From: Setomelanomma holmii
Lineage: Eukaryota > Ascomycota > Dothideomycetes > Pleosporales > Phaeosphaeriaceae
NCBI GenBank assembly: GCA_010015745.1
Contig: ML978204.1
Coordinates: 165,237-229,236 of the forward strand
Length of the DNA: 64,000 bases
Direction of reading: 5' to 3'
In this document: piece after piece, positions 43,250 through 54,951 of the stretch
Layout of the letters: every line of letters starts with the position of its first letter
Position numbering within the stretch: the stretch's first letter is position 1
Notes under the pieces: generated by a model
Told to the model about the DNA's origin: nothing
The model's input: only the letters and a program-made list of their open reading frames with translations
The model's database searches: none
Position numbers and translations under genes: made by a program

Positions 43250-44996
43250 ATGGCGAGCGCGCGTCGAACCTCGCAATTTCCTACGCGCATAGGCCACGAT
43301 CGGCCCGGGAGCCGAGATGCGGACAAGGAAGAGATATGGAAGCCCATGCTGGACAACATATCGAGTGGGAAGCGACTGCCAGAGAAGAGCTTACTAGTGT
43401 TGGGTGAGGATGTTGACAGGAGTTGGAAAGGGCAGGAGCTAATGATGAACAGGCGGAACACCAGAGACACAACGAGAATTTTTGGATTCAGTATCGACAG
43501 ACAGCGCGAACAACAGGAGACCGCCAGACCGTGGCAGAAAACCACCCATTGCGAACCAGTTTGCGCTTGGCTACACCTATCAGGATGTGCTCGATATCGA
43601 CCATGAAGGTACACACATGCATGTCCTATCAGCTATTGCACAGGCTATATTGACGTGTATAGACACCCTCGCGCGCCTCTCTCTATATCTCCTCGCCAAT
43701 CCTTCGCCTTCCTTCACGCCCCTCATCAAGCCCTACCTCAACCCTCGCACGCTACCAAATATGATGATCGTCATACTGCTAGACTGGAATCACCCGTGGC
43801 TTTGGATACGGCAGCTCCGAGACTGGATACGGGTATTGCGATCTCTCATCGTATCGCTGGACGACGCTTCCAAGGAGGTTCTGGAGGAGAACATTCAGAC
43901 GTTGCAAGACAAGGGGCGAAACATTGGCTCCGAGACAAGCAGCAGTATGGAGGGCGTCAAGGCCCCACTCGGGCCAGGAGAGTGGGATGAACCCCTCGGC
44001 ATACCGCTATGCATTGTGTGTCAGAACGCCAACAGGATCGAGGCTCTGGAGAAGGAGCGCGGTTGGGAGGATCACAAGTTCGACTTCATACTATACTACC
44101 TTCGCACCATCTTGCTCAAACATGGTGGAAGTCTAATCTACACCATGCCAACAGCGCCCGGGTCACTTCAAACCCTGATACATTCCACACTAGGCATCAA
44201 GTGGCTGTTGAAGCAAGAACAATTACGGCACAACACCACTGACCGCGATCGGATCCTAGTGCCGTCAAACTGGGATTCGTGGGCGAGGATTCGGATTCTA
44301 GGGGCAAAGTTTGAGGTGGAGGCTACAAGCGAAAGATGGAGTGTTGACATTCAAATACCGCGAAATATGCGGCTCACTAACGGAGGTTCTGCACAAAGTA
44401 CAGAAGGAGGAGAGCAGCCAAATGGAGAATCAAATCCATCGAGGCCTTTTGAAGAGACGCAGGACGGACCAACGGCGACGTCAATATATGAAGACGAAAT
44501 CCGGAATCCAGAAAGCGACTTCTCCCTTTCAGTCGTACCTAAACAGCCGGATGGTATCGAGGTCACGAGCAAGGACCCACAAGAGTTCCTCACGGAGCAG
44601 GTCAAGGTGCTGGAGCAGCTGCGTCAAGATGACGAGAAAGAAGCTGCAATCAAAGCAGCACGAAAGGATTCGGAGGGCCCATTAGCGCGGACCTGGACTG
44701 ACGATGCCTCTGGCGTCGTTGAGGAACATATTGGTCCTGTACAGTTCAACATGGGTGGCATTCAAGTCAATGCGGATGAAATGGTCAAGAGACTCCAGGT
44801 TTGTCATTACATGGCTCTTGACACTTACAAACTGACTCGTATGCAGGACCGCGAGGCCAGCCGTACGAACGAAACCGGGTCACCGCCTGCGACCACGAAG
44901 CAAGACTCCGGCACGATGGACAACGAAAAACTGATGTCATTCTTCTCTGGCCTGCTCAACAAGGGCCCTGGCCCCGGCAGCCCTCGAGGCGCATGA
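43250..44996 (+). CDS. Cytoplasmic dynein light intermediate chain, 3 exons
   Basis: Exons 43250-43403, 43453-44798 and 44847-44996 encode 549 aa. The N-terminal GTPase-like domain includes 'EEIWKPMLDNISSGKRLPEK', 'LLVLGGTPETQREFLDSV' (a degenerate P-loop), 'IANQFALGYTYQDVLDID', 'MMIVILLDWNHPWLWIRQL', 'GIPLCIVCQNANRIEALEKE', 'FDFILYYLRTILLKHGGSLI' and 'LVPSNWDSWARIRIL'. The C-terminal part is charged and flexible, with the adaptor-binding helix expected near 'DNEKLMSFFSGLLNKG'. The second intron is 48 nt and in frame, so a retained form would add 16 residues; I favour splicing (CTGAC branch, CAG acceptor). The subunit links dynein heavy chain to cargo adaptors. Confidence 0.9.
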
Positions 44997-46024
44997 ACTT
45001 ACTTGCACTTCGATAGGCCGGGCGCGATGAGCTATGTGCCTTTTTGTTGCACACGTCTACGGAGGACTGCCGCTACTATTGCGGTGCCCAAGTCCTTCCT
45101 CTTTCAACCATCATGTCTACATGGTTCTATACCCACAGCGTAGTCTGCCGTGCAATTGCATCATTTCACCTCATGTCACTCTCTTTCTTGCAGGCTTCGC
45201 ACTTTGCATACACATCATGGCAAGCATTATGACTACGCTGACGTGGAGGCTAGTCGTGCATTATGATGCTTGTATGCGACTCAATCAATGTCAACAACGG
45301 CTTTTCTCGGTATTTGAGCGCCGTGCGATCAACTTTGCATGCATGCGCACGTTGCTGACGCTCGTCCTACCCCGCGTTCTGGAAAGACTGTAGGGGTGCT
45401 GCTATACTGAGCCATTGAGAAAGAGTCAGTCGCCAAGAGTCAGTACCACGAGAAAAGTGCCAACAGTGTGCCGACACATGCGGAGCCTTGGAGCATCCAG
45501 GCTCGTCGACCTTGGTTCCTACAGCCTAGGCTACCGCTCTCGTTTCCATTCTCAACCTGGCCACTTTCGTAAGACGAGACGATTCAGCATAGTCTCGGTA
45601 CTTTTCGTCTTCTCATCCGCCACTGATTTCCATTACTATGTACTGTGCTCAGCCCCGCATCTTCTTCCCTACAGCAGCTCATAAGTGGGTCTTGGGGATT
45701 GGACATGGTCTGGCGATGCAAGGACGTAGGCTGTGAGGTCGCATCTCGACTCGCGTCCCTGCGATTAGCTCTCATTACCACGCTGAAAAGGCTATCTGGT
45801 CATCCCCGATTAGCCTTCGTATCCTCATATGGAGTACGCCACAGTCCTGCTCTTCGTCCGCGGATCAAGAGTTGCGTTCGATGAATCGAGGGAGGCTGCT
45901 CGACAACCGACAACTCGGTACTTGGGCCGACCTCTGCATACTTGATCTCGTCACCCATCGCTAGATCTCTAGGCCATGGGCACGCTTTCATAGTTTTATT
46001 CTTTCACCACATCTCGTGCCCACC
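44997..46024. other. Long intergenic region
   Basis: About 1 kb with no supported gene; open frames lack ATG starts or recognisable motifs. Confidence 0.35.
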
Positions 46025-48082
46025 ATGACGGCAGACGCTGTGACACATCCATCAAAACGCTCTCAATTCAATGCATACAACTTCTTATTATGTTTTCTTG
46101 TCTCTCTCGGACAGGTCGCCTTTGGCCATCCTGCAAGTGTGATAGGCACGACATTAGGTGCGTACATGCAAAGGCAGTATATGCCTCAGACCAGTATTGA
46201 TCTTGTTCAACCTAGGTGAACCAACATTTCACGTCTTCATGGGCTTGGTCGATGCAGAGGGGAAGCCGACGCACAATGCTGAGTCACTCATTGGCACCAT
46301 GAACGGCATCTTTCAGGTCTGTCTTCATATATACATCCGCCACGGTAGATAATCATCTCTGAGAGGTCAAACAAAACATAGTACAAAGGACTGATGAGGC
46401 TCAGGCTGGTGCGGTTCTTGGTATTCTCTCCTCATCCTACATCATGGACAAATGGGACCGTAAAGCCGGCGTCATCTACTGCGCTACCTCAGTCTCATCG
46501 GCGGTGCTCTACTTTGTGGCGCGCAAAATGTTGGAATGTTCATCGCCGCCAGGTTCATCGCAGGATGGGGAAGTTGGGGTTTTCTGGCCGTCAGTACGTA
46601 CATCATGCTTCCAACCTCGATACGTCGACCCAAAAGACAGTTTCTAACCTCTACAAGCACCGACTTACTCCGCCGAACTCGCACCACCCGGACTGCGCGG
46701 CTTCTTCGTCGGCATGAACGGCGTCAACATCGCCCTCGGCTATGCCCTCGGCTCCTACATGGGCATGGCATTCTACTTCGCATCTTCTGACTCCTCCAAA
46801 TGGCGCGGCCCACTCGGCATCGCCCTCCTCTGGCCCGCCATGATGATTGGTATCAACTTCATCGCGCCCGAGTCTCCGCGGTACCTACTCATGAATGGAC
46901 GTGTGGAAGAAGCACGCGGGATCGTCATGCGCTTGCACAGTATCAAAGGCGACCCGGATCAGGAATTCGCAAGAGCAGAGTTCTACCAGATGATGAAGCA
47001 GACGGCGATTGATCGCACTCTGGACCCGGGGTGGATTGCTATGTTTACGAAGAAAGGGTATAGACGGCGCACGGCGTTGGCGGTGGGATTCGCGTTTGTG
47101 GGGCAATCGACGGGCGTCCTTGTGATTAACAACTACGGACCGACGCTGTATGCGACATTGGGATATGATACGTAAGTTATCCTACCTCGTCCCTGGGAGA
47201 GAATTGACATCAAAACAGCAAGCAACAACTCGAATTCCAGTGCGGCTGGATCATAGTCGGCATCGTTTTCAACGCCGTGGGCGCAATGTTCATGAATAAA
47301 GTAGGCCGCAGACCACTCATGCTCTTTGGCGTCGCTGGGTGCTGCGTGTGTCTAATCATCGAGGCTGCGATTGTGGCTACGTATGCTGAAGCTGCGACGA
47401 ACAAGACTGCGCTGGCTGCTGGTGTTGCGATGTAAGTACCCCAATCCTTGCACATCACCAACAGATATACCCCGTCACCATACATGAACTGCGGGGAAGT
47501 TGTTGCTAATGAAAGACAGGTTCTACCTCTTCCTCGCCGTGTACAGCATGGGCGTCGACGTCGCCGGCGTAGTCTTCTACTCTGAACTCTTCCCCAACCA
47601 CATCCGCGCAAAGGGCGTGTGTCTTAGCATGGCGACTGTCGCGTTGACCGATCCGGTCTACTTGCATGCTACTACTACCGCTTTTGCGAACATCGGGCGG
47701 CGGTTTTACCTTGTGTTCATTATCATATGTGGGGTCGGAGTCGTATTCGCATACTTTGTACGTCTTTTCCACATCCCACTTCCAGCCCCGTTCTCCTCCT
47801 CCTATCCACATACTCACAATCACGAACCTTGTTCAAAATAGAGAAGAGAGTGCTAACAAATCGCTCGCACAGCTCATCCCCGAAACAAAAGGCATCCTCC
47901 TTGAAGAAATGGCCAAAATCTTCGGCGACGAAGTCGTCGTCAAACTCGACGAAGTTCACGTCAATCATGATAGGCATGAGCTTGTTGTTGGTGGGGTCGA
48001 AAAGGGTGGGCTGGAGCATGTCGCTACACACCAGGGGATGACGCCTGAGGTGGAGAGGGCGATTCGTGAGGAGCATGATTAG
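46025..48082 (+). pseudogene. MFS sugar porter with a 1-nt frameshift, 7 exons
   Basis: Exons by frame and splice sites: 46025-46157, 46216-46316, 46405-46593, 46658-47171, 47219-47431, 47520-47757 and 47873-48082. Sugar-porter marks are clear: 'NAYNFLLCFLVSLGQVAFGH', 'DKWDRKAG', 'IAARFIAGWGSWGFLAV', 'YSAELAPPGLRGFFVGMNG', 'PESPRYLLMNGR', 'NKVGRRPLMLFGVAG', 'SELFPNHIRAKG' and 'LIPETKGILLEEM'. In the third exon the frame changes between 'GVIYCAT' and 'LSLIGGALLCGAQNVGMF': at about 46484-46491 one base appears to be missing, so translation would run out in the wrong frame. Everything else is intact. It is either a recent pseudogene or a sequencing error at this point. The tail after the last helix is short and acidic. 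Confidence 0.75.
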
Positions 48083-48525
48083 GAGGGATGGGGAGAAGGG
48101 TGGAGAGATTAGGCGGGAGGCTGTGTGAGTGTGGGGAAGGTATTAAGGCTTGAGCGATAGATTGAAGGTTAGAAGAAAGCAGGAGAGGCAGGCTGTTGTA
48201 CGGTAAATGGCACTTGTGATGAACATAGCGGCGGTGCTGATATACACGACCACAAGGCGCAATCAGTCTGATAGTTGCTGGAGGAAACGAGAGCGAATGT
48301 ATTCAGGTTGCCCAGAATTTTACCTTGTGCTTTTGATACATCTCTAGCATCTCTGCGGTGATTAATGAAGATCGCTAACTTGAGCGAAGTACATGTCGGA
48401 GGTTGAGCGAGGTGACGTCATCTTACAAAGCCGAAGTAAGCACCTTACACGTTATACTCAATCCTCAAGCACCTCAAGAACCTAGCAAGCTTCAATACAA
48501 ACCTCTTGACTACACGTACCCCAGC
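48083..48525. other. Intergenic region
   Basis: About 440 nt. From 48403 the frame of the next gene is already open and looks coding-like just before its ATG ('SKLQYKPLDYTYPS'), so the true 5' end of that gene may lie here. Confidence 0.35.
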
Positions 48526-49901
48526 ATGGCGCACTTGACGCGTGAGGAGGTGCTCAAGTCGGGTGAGGTAGATCCCGAGTACAAAAAGGTATACTATGCA
48601 CCCAAGCCGCAAAAGCATCAATATATCACTTCCGCACAGTGCATATCTTCATCATCCCACTTCATTCACATCGTGTACTGATGATCCAGATAGGCATTTG
48701 AATCAAGACCCGTCGATATCGCTGGTGCAGATTTCTTCGCAACCCGCGCTGCCCGCGCTGCGTATCTCGAGAAGTTGCGTCACTTGTACCCAATCCCAGG
48801 CCCGGTACCAAGCGAAGTCACAGAGTTGATGCACGATGTGCCCACGCGCGACGGCTCGTCGATTCGCGTGCGTGTGTATCAGCCGGTGAAAGGGGCGGAG
48901 AAGGCAGTGGCTGAGGGTGGAAGTCCATTGATCATGATGTACCATGAGGGAGGATGGAGTATGGGCGATTTGACGGATGAGGATCTAAATTGTAGGATGT
49001 TTGCTAGGTACGTGGTTCGTGTAGGAGCTGGATGTGAGATATGTGCTGACTGAGGAGGTATGTGTTTGTAGGGAGTTGGGTGCGGTTTGTGTTAATGTTG
49101 AGTATCGGTATGAACCGCTTTTCACCAGCACCAAAATCCGTCCTGGATCCTGCAAAATGGTCTTGTTGAGAGCTTTTTGTACTTCCAATTCTTCCCAACT
49201 TTTGAACGTGTGATCTAGAGCGGGTTCTAATTGAGACAGCCTTGCACCAGAACATAAGTTCCCTATTGGTGTGAATGATTGCTGGGATGCGTTGAAATGG
49301 GCGACTGCGAATAGCGAGAAGCTTGGTGCGACTCCATCGCGGGGTCTCATCGTAGGGGGTGCTTCAGCTGGCGGAAATATTGCGGCTGTTCTTGCGCTTC
49401 TCTCGCGAGACGAGAAACTGGAGCCACCCATCACTGGACAGGTAAGCAGAACAAGACAGAAGAAGATATCGACACTAAGTACTTCAACAGTATCTATGTG
49501 TCCCGGCTTTGTTACCTGACACCAACGTTCCTGCTCACCTGGCGCATCTTTACGAATCGCGCATGAAGAGCGTGAATGATCCTGTCCTAAAAGGCTTGCA
49601 GCCCGGCTTGATCGAGCAGATTTACGGACCAGATCCTAAGTCGCCATTGTGGGATCCATTCAACCACTCAGCCGGTCACAAAGGTGTGGCCAGGGCATTC
49701 TTTCAGGTCGGTGGACTCGATCCGCTGCGCGACGAGGCAGTGCTGTATGACCGCCTTCTCAGGGAAGCGGGCGTGTTGACAAGATTCGAGTTGTACAGCG
49801 GGTACGGGCATATGTTCTGGACCAACTACCCAGAAAACCCGAAGAGCGTTGAATTTGTCAATGATACACTGAAGGGCGTAAAGTGGTTGCTCAGGAAGTA
49901 G
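48526..49901 (+). CDS. Alpha/beta hydrolase (HSL/arylacetamide deacetylase type), 5 exons
   Basis: Exons 48526-48588, 48694-49007, 49072-49107, 49240-49441 and 49491-49901 (introns of 105, 64, 132 and 49 nt) encode 341 aa. The oxyanion motif reads 'MYHEGGWSMGD', a variation on HGGG with Glu after the His. 'CVNVEYRLAPEHKFP' is a hallmark of the family. The nucleophile Ser lies in 'VGGASAGGNIA', Asp in 'QVGGLDPLRDEA' and His in 'GYGHMFW'. Predicted to hydrolyse esters of small hydrophobic acids or alcohols in the cytosol. The 36-nt third exon is unusually short, but both its junctions keep the frame. The start is uncertain: coding-like residues lie directly upstream without an ATG. Confidence 0.85.
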
Positions 49902-50571
49902 AAACATTTCCCAACCTAATACCTCTATGGAACCCAAACATCTCCACTTTCCGACCCCCCTCCAGACTTGATTCACACCATCGTCGTGCCAAGCAAAAGC
50001 TTGCGACGACTTGTCACGTCTTGTCCACGCAAGTCCCGAAACCCATGCGCAAACATTGAGCGAATCAGAGACTTTAGATTACCGAAAAAGTGCCCGTTCC
50101 CGGTGCTAATTTGAGCCTCACCCGAGGTCCACCCGTGCACTGACGCGCTGCGCAGGGCTGTTTGTTTCAACGTCCCCAGGTGTACGTATGCATCAGAACA
50201 TTTTTGCAAAGCTGCGCAATGCGTGAAGCTTTATGAGAGGATCGTGATTGGACGCGCCACGGCAAACATCAGCCACGCTCAGCGGGTCGTTCCGCGCGTC
50301 GAGCAGATGAGGGCCTTGGAAGGGTAAAGTTGCTCCTGGCGCAGGTGTCGCGTCGTGCTGGGTGACAAAGCGTGCCAAGGCAGTGCTATGACGGGTGGAG
50401 TTGTGAACGGTAGGGAGTGGGAAAAGGGAGTGTAGGTTTGGTATAAGAGGTTGAGATAGGCTTTTCTCTGCCGTATCATCGGCTTCATCAACATTATTCA
50501 GTCTCTTCCATCCTACCATATACCCTATCACGTCTCGACACTTCTTCCTAGCCTTGTCATATCCCATCATC
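49902..50571. other. Intergenic region
   Basis: About 670 nt. No supported gene; the right part is the promoter and leader of the secreted dioxygenase. Confidence 0.35.
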
Positions 50572-51808
50572 ATGGTGAACTTCGCGTGCATCTTCAGCGG
50601 CGCCATTGCCGCCACATCCCTCATCAGCAGTGTTGCTGCCCATCCAGGCGAAACGCATGATCATGCTAAGATCAAGCGCGAGATCGATGTGCGCACGCTG
50701 CGTGCATCTGCCGCAAAGCGTTCTCTAGGCGCATGCGAGAACTCTTTCAAGCATCGCTCTCTCATGGAGCGCTCGATGAATCGTCGTGCAGCTGCACTCA
50801 ACAAGCTTCGCCAGAAGCGCGGTATCAGCGTCAGTAAGTGCTTCATCTCCCGACATCTCAGCTTCCACAGGTTCGACTAACACTTTGAGAGACTCCAAGA
50901 AGTACCGCCGTGACCTCGCTGAGCTTCAAGAATTCGAGACTATCGATCACAACATGACCGGCATCGACAACTACACCCCCAACACCCTCGCCAGTGACAT
51001 CTTCGTCGCCAACACCTCCTGCATCCTCGCCCCCGAAGTCACTGACGGCCCATACTACGTGACCGGCGAACTGATCCGCCAAAAGGTGAAGGAAGACCAG
51101 GTCGGCATCGACCTCTACCTCGAAGTTCAATACGTCGACGTGACCACCTGCGACCCCGTGACTGGCCTATACATCGACATCTGGAACTGCAACGCGACCG
51201 GCGTGTACTCCGGCGTCGAATCCGGCCAGGGCGGACTGAACAGCACATTCCTTCGCGGCGTACAAGAAAGCGATGAGGATGGCGTCGTCGCTTTCGAGAC
51301 CATTTTCCCAGGCCACTATGAGGGCCGCGCCGTGCATACGCATCTGCTCACCAAGACAAACGTGACTGTGCGCTCGAACGGCACAACGGGCTCGGACGGC
51401 GCGGTAACACATATCGGACAGCTTTTCTGGCCTGAAGATCTCATTTCCGCTGTCGAGGCGACGGAGCCATATGCATCAAATACGGTTGCGTACACGTCTA
51501 ACGACGAGGATATGTGGTCGATTGTGCAGGCGGATGCAGAGTATGATCCGTTCCCGCAGTTTGTGTATCTTGGTGAGGATATTACGGATGGTCTCATGGC
51601 GTGGATTCAGATTGGTATTAATGCTACGGCGGATTATACGGATGGTGATTATTACAATGTTGCGGCGACGTATCAGGCTGGAGGTGGCGTGGCGAATGCG
51701 GATTCAGGCTTTACTGGTGGTGCGGGTGGCAATGGCACGATGAATGGGACGATGCCGTCAGGTGCAGCCCCGAGCGGAGCGACGCCGAGCGAGAGTACTA
51801 GTGCTTAG
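50572..51808 (+). CDS. Secreted intradiol dioxygenase-like protein, 2 exons
   Basis: Exons 50572-50833 and 50892-51808 (58-nt intron) encode 392 aa. Signal peptide 'GAIAATSLISSVAAHP' is followed by a His/Arg-rich segment with 'IKRE' and 'KRS' sites. The dioxygenase core shows 'CILAPEVTDGPYYVTGELIR', 'GLYIDIWNCNATGVYSGVES', 'FLRGVQESDEDGVVAFETIF' and the His motif 'FPGHYEGRAVHTHLL'. Two Tyr and two His ligands for Fe(III) can be placed. The C-terminus is a Gly/Ser/Pro/Thr-rich tail. Secreted fungal intradiol enzymes of this kind act on catechols released from lignin or polyphenols; here it could feed the intracellular cluster at the left of the window, 45 kb away, but that link is only inference. 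Confidence 0.87.
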
Positions 51809-52190
51809 GTTTTCAGGAGAAGGTGGACAGCGGAAGGGGAAGATCATGAGGCTAGGACTGGAATAGAAGAGAGAACCGGTGCTCAGATGCCCATTTACAT
51901 AGGTACGGCATTGTCCTTGCATCAATTATGCAATTCACGGTGTATATACATTACATTCAATTCTCGTTCTTCAACTCATCACATTGGTATGTGACAGTCG
52001 ATGACAAAGTGAAGAAGTACTTGGTCAGCAATACACAAGTACATGTGTTTTGCTTCGCTCCCTCTGCATATCATTCGCCAACCTCTATAGCACATTTACC
52101 AACCACGATGCTGCTACCTCCTAGCTTTCTACTCGAAATTTTTCGCGCAGCGTCAACTTCCTTCCCAATACCACCACTATCACCACGTCC
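51809..52190. other. Intergenic region
   Basis: About 380 nt downstream of the secreted dioxygenase; no supported feature. Confidence 0.3.
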
Positions 52191-52906
52191 ATGGGCCTGA
52201 ACGCACACAATTTAACTCCATTATCCCTCCTAGCGCGCGCGATCACATCTTTGAGCGCCCCGATAACTCCAAATTCCAACGGGACATGCACGTGGGTACC
52301 AGATGCGCCGATGAACACTTGCTTCTCATGGCCGACACGATCATCAAGTCCATTCACCTCCACTCCGTCCGCGCCTACAACATTTTCGAGCTCGCAGAAC
52401 AGCACCTTAGTGTCAAGCTCGGCCATGGTCCACCACTCCTTAAACTGAGCCAACCCATATCTTCGAGCTTATCGAGCACACCTCTACCTACGAGCCCACC
52501 TCCCAGTGCACCCACATTGACTTTACCACAAACTCCTCCGCGACTAACCACACGATTGTCAATAGCACGATCTACACCACCAACATATCAAGCAACAAGC
52601 CTCGCGAGTTTGTCGATTTCCTCAAGCATGCTGCCTTCCTCGAATACAGCAACGTCGTCAATAGTATCGAATCCACCAACCACGCCCAGCTCGTTCTCCA
52701 TACCGCACTTCTCGCTCATGACACATCAAGCAAACACAACATGTTCTTCACATACGCCAATTGCATCTGGTCCCTCATCACTGCCAACCCCGGTGCAAGA
52801 TTGTACTTGGATCCCTGACCGTCCGATACAAACGTGCTTTCCTTGGCCGCAGCCAGCAAACAACGTAAACAAAATGACCATCAGCGAGACCTCATCTTGG
52901 AGATAG
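52191..52906 (+). CDS. Unknown gene with a duplicated Cys/Trp/Pro motif, exon structure unresolved
   Basis: Two copies of a 16-residue motif C-T-W-(V/I)-P-D-x-P-x-x-T-C-F-x-W-P occur on the plus strand, one at about 52288-52335 and one at about 52800-52847. Their DNA differs mostly at third codon positions in this reading (TGC/TGT, ACG/ACT, CCA/CCT, GAT/GAC, ACT/ACG, TTC/TTT), as expected if the protein repeat is under selection. The copies lie in different frames, and a third plus-strand frame between them (52453-52818) is open with strong C-ending codon use ('THIFELIEHTSTYEP', 'VDFLKHAAFLEYSN', 'MFFTYANCIWSLITANPG'). So introns or frameshifts are present that I cannot place. The sequence is Ser/Thr-rich with several N-glycosylation sequons, which suggests a secreted protein. 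Family unknown. Confidence 0.4.
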
Positions 52907-54475
52907 CAGATCCTATCTGACGGGGATGTGGCGACCATGTTGGTGATGCGTGTCCACGGCGGGCAAGGAAGCAAAGGCAGTGAATAGAAGTTGAGACGTA
53001 GATAGGATTGAAATGAAAGCAATAGAGCATACTTATGCAAAGCCTAGGTACACATCTACACAAGAGAGTTTTCCTCCTTGTGACAGCATTCCATAATGCG
53101 GCTGAGTGTTGTCGTGAAGATGCTATTCCTGCGGAGGCTCTTTCCAGTACAGCACATATCCGATTAGCAAGTTTGACGTCATTTCAAATATGCCCTGCAC
53201 TGTATACACGCATCTCACCTGCCCCTGCCGCCATAAACATCCATCGAGAAGAGTTGGGACTCGAGCATCATCAATTCCATATCATCGACGCCAGTTATAC
53301 GCTTCGCATCCCTTCGACGCTCTTTTCGCCAGAGCCAGTACTCACACAATATTGTCACGACCGCCTCAAATATATCACAGAATGGAATCACGTCCTTGCA
53401 ATTACAAAAGTGATACGTCTTCTTCCTTAAGGATCTGCCCAAAGCCAAACCACTCTATGAAATATCCCGGAGTTGGATCCAACATGTAATTTGAAAGGCC
53501 ATTTCGATGTGGGATCGCCTGAACCCGGTCCCAAAATTGTGATCTGATCACCTAGAAAAGTCAGCTATCGCAGTATTACGAAGAACGGAGTAGGAGACTT
53601 ACATGCCGCGACTCGAGAACGTCTGATATTAAGCGGTTGGCGGCGCACCGACCAGCAAGAAAAAAGGCATTCTCAAGTCTGCCTCACTGGAGTTCCGAGG
53701 ACGTCTCTGTACTACTCCAAACTCTGTCAACCTGGATCAGGATACTCTCACTCCAGCAGATTATCCCGGCGGAACGCCGTACGGATACACGGGCAATTCA
53801 AACTGAATCTGGAAGATCGCTTCCCGCAACGGAACGACTGCGGCGAAGATTTCGCACACCGCGGAAGTCCAAGCGATGGACCGCAAACTTAGCCCGAACG
53901 AACAGACTGGCGGCATTTGCTCGCACCAGAATGTTCCAGAGTAACAAGTCGCCACTTTGTCGTCGACGAAGGGTATTAGCGCGCCTTCGCCAGCTCATGA
54001 CAGGAAATTTCGCGCCATCGTGAGCGCTGGGTCGGGTTAGTAAAGGTGAGGTGGTTGTTACGAGAAAGTCAAAAGTACGCGGCAGGTGGGTGTTTTTATA
54101 CTTGCGAGATCGAGGCCGATCGCGCTAAGTCAGAAAGGGGCAGGCGATTCCCCAGTCACGTGAGCTGGTACTGACGTGAAGGCGACCGTCTCCCGTTTGC
54201 GTAGTGAAAGCCGCGACGTGAGCATTTGTACTTCGCACTTCGGTTGCTGCTACTCCCGTTGTCGGCTGCACGCTTCTCAGAGTCATTACAGCATACACAA
54301 CGGTTGTTTCCTGAGGTATAAGACATCTCAGGATAGCTAGGCAGCTCCAGGGAGTCTTACATAAGTGTCATCGAAAGTCTTAGACACGAAAGAGCTCGGA
54401 CCTTGCATTCTATACTTAAGAGAGAAGCACAAACATCTCCTCAGAACATCATCGCTGACAAGGCTCAATTTTAAT
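52907..54475. other. Long intergenic region
   Basis: About 1.57 kb. Several open frames of 60-130 codons, none with a convincing ATG start and motif. The open frames around 53637-54023 on both strands are noted under rejected items. Confidence 0.3.
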
Positions 54476-54802
54476 ATGATGTACAATATCAACTACTCTT
54501 CGTCGCAGTCCACTCGTCGCGTTGCTGCATCTCGAACCAACAACCCTGGAAAAAATCAACGGCCTAAGAAACCTTTCTATCATACTCATTGCATCCGAGA
54601 GATGTCGAACCAACCTTGCAACCGGGTCATCTGTCCCTTAGTTCACGAGGATCAGATCGAGTACTTCCATAGTGACCTGTATGACCAAAATGGGAGACCA
54701 TGGCAGCAACAAGGGCCTAAGATTTTCGATCTCTCAAACTTCAATGAGCCGAGCTCCAAGAAGAAGCGAGCTCTCTGGAATTTGGATAGGTCAGGCATTT
54801 AG
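54476..54802 (+). CDS. Small basic protein with a CCCH-like zinc-finger motif
   Basis: 108-aa ORF from the ATG at 54476 (another ATG follows directly; the frame upstream has only GTG). The N-terminal third is Ser/Arg/Lys-rich ('SRTNNPGKNQRPKKPFYH'). Then 'CIREMSNQPCNRVICPLVH' gives C-x8-C-x4-C-x3-H, the spacing of CCCH zinc fingers found in RNA-binding proteins. The rest is polar ('DQNGRPWQQQGPKIFDLSNF') with a basic patch 'SSKKKR'. A role in nucleic-acid binding is inference from one motif. No intron is needed. Confidence 0.5.
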   Translation: MMYNINYSSSQSTRRVAASRTNNPGKNQRPKKPFYHTHCIREMSNQPCNRVICPLVHEDQIEYFHSDLYDQNGRPWQQQGPKIFDLSNFNEPSSKKKRALWNLDRSGI

Positions 54803-54951
54803 AATCGTGTCGGTAAGCTCTGTAGGTGTATCAACGAATCGATAGTATCATGAACCATGCCAAATTTGCCCTCCATGTGCGGGGTGATGAAGCTTCAGAA
54901 GATCAATTCTGCAGCTTTGTAACAACAGACTTGCCACTAGCGGACTTCGCC

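Noticed and set aside
53637..54023. Overlapping open frames on both strands
   Set aside because: The plus frame starts with TTG and is Arg/Ser-rich; the minus frames need a non-ATG start or run into TGA early. No motif on either strand.
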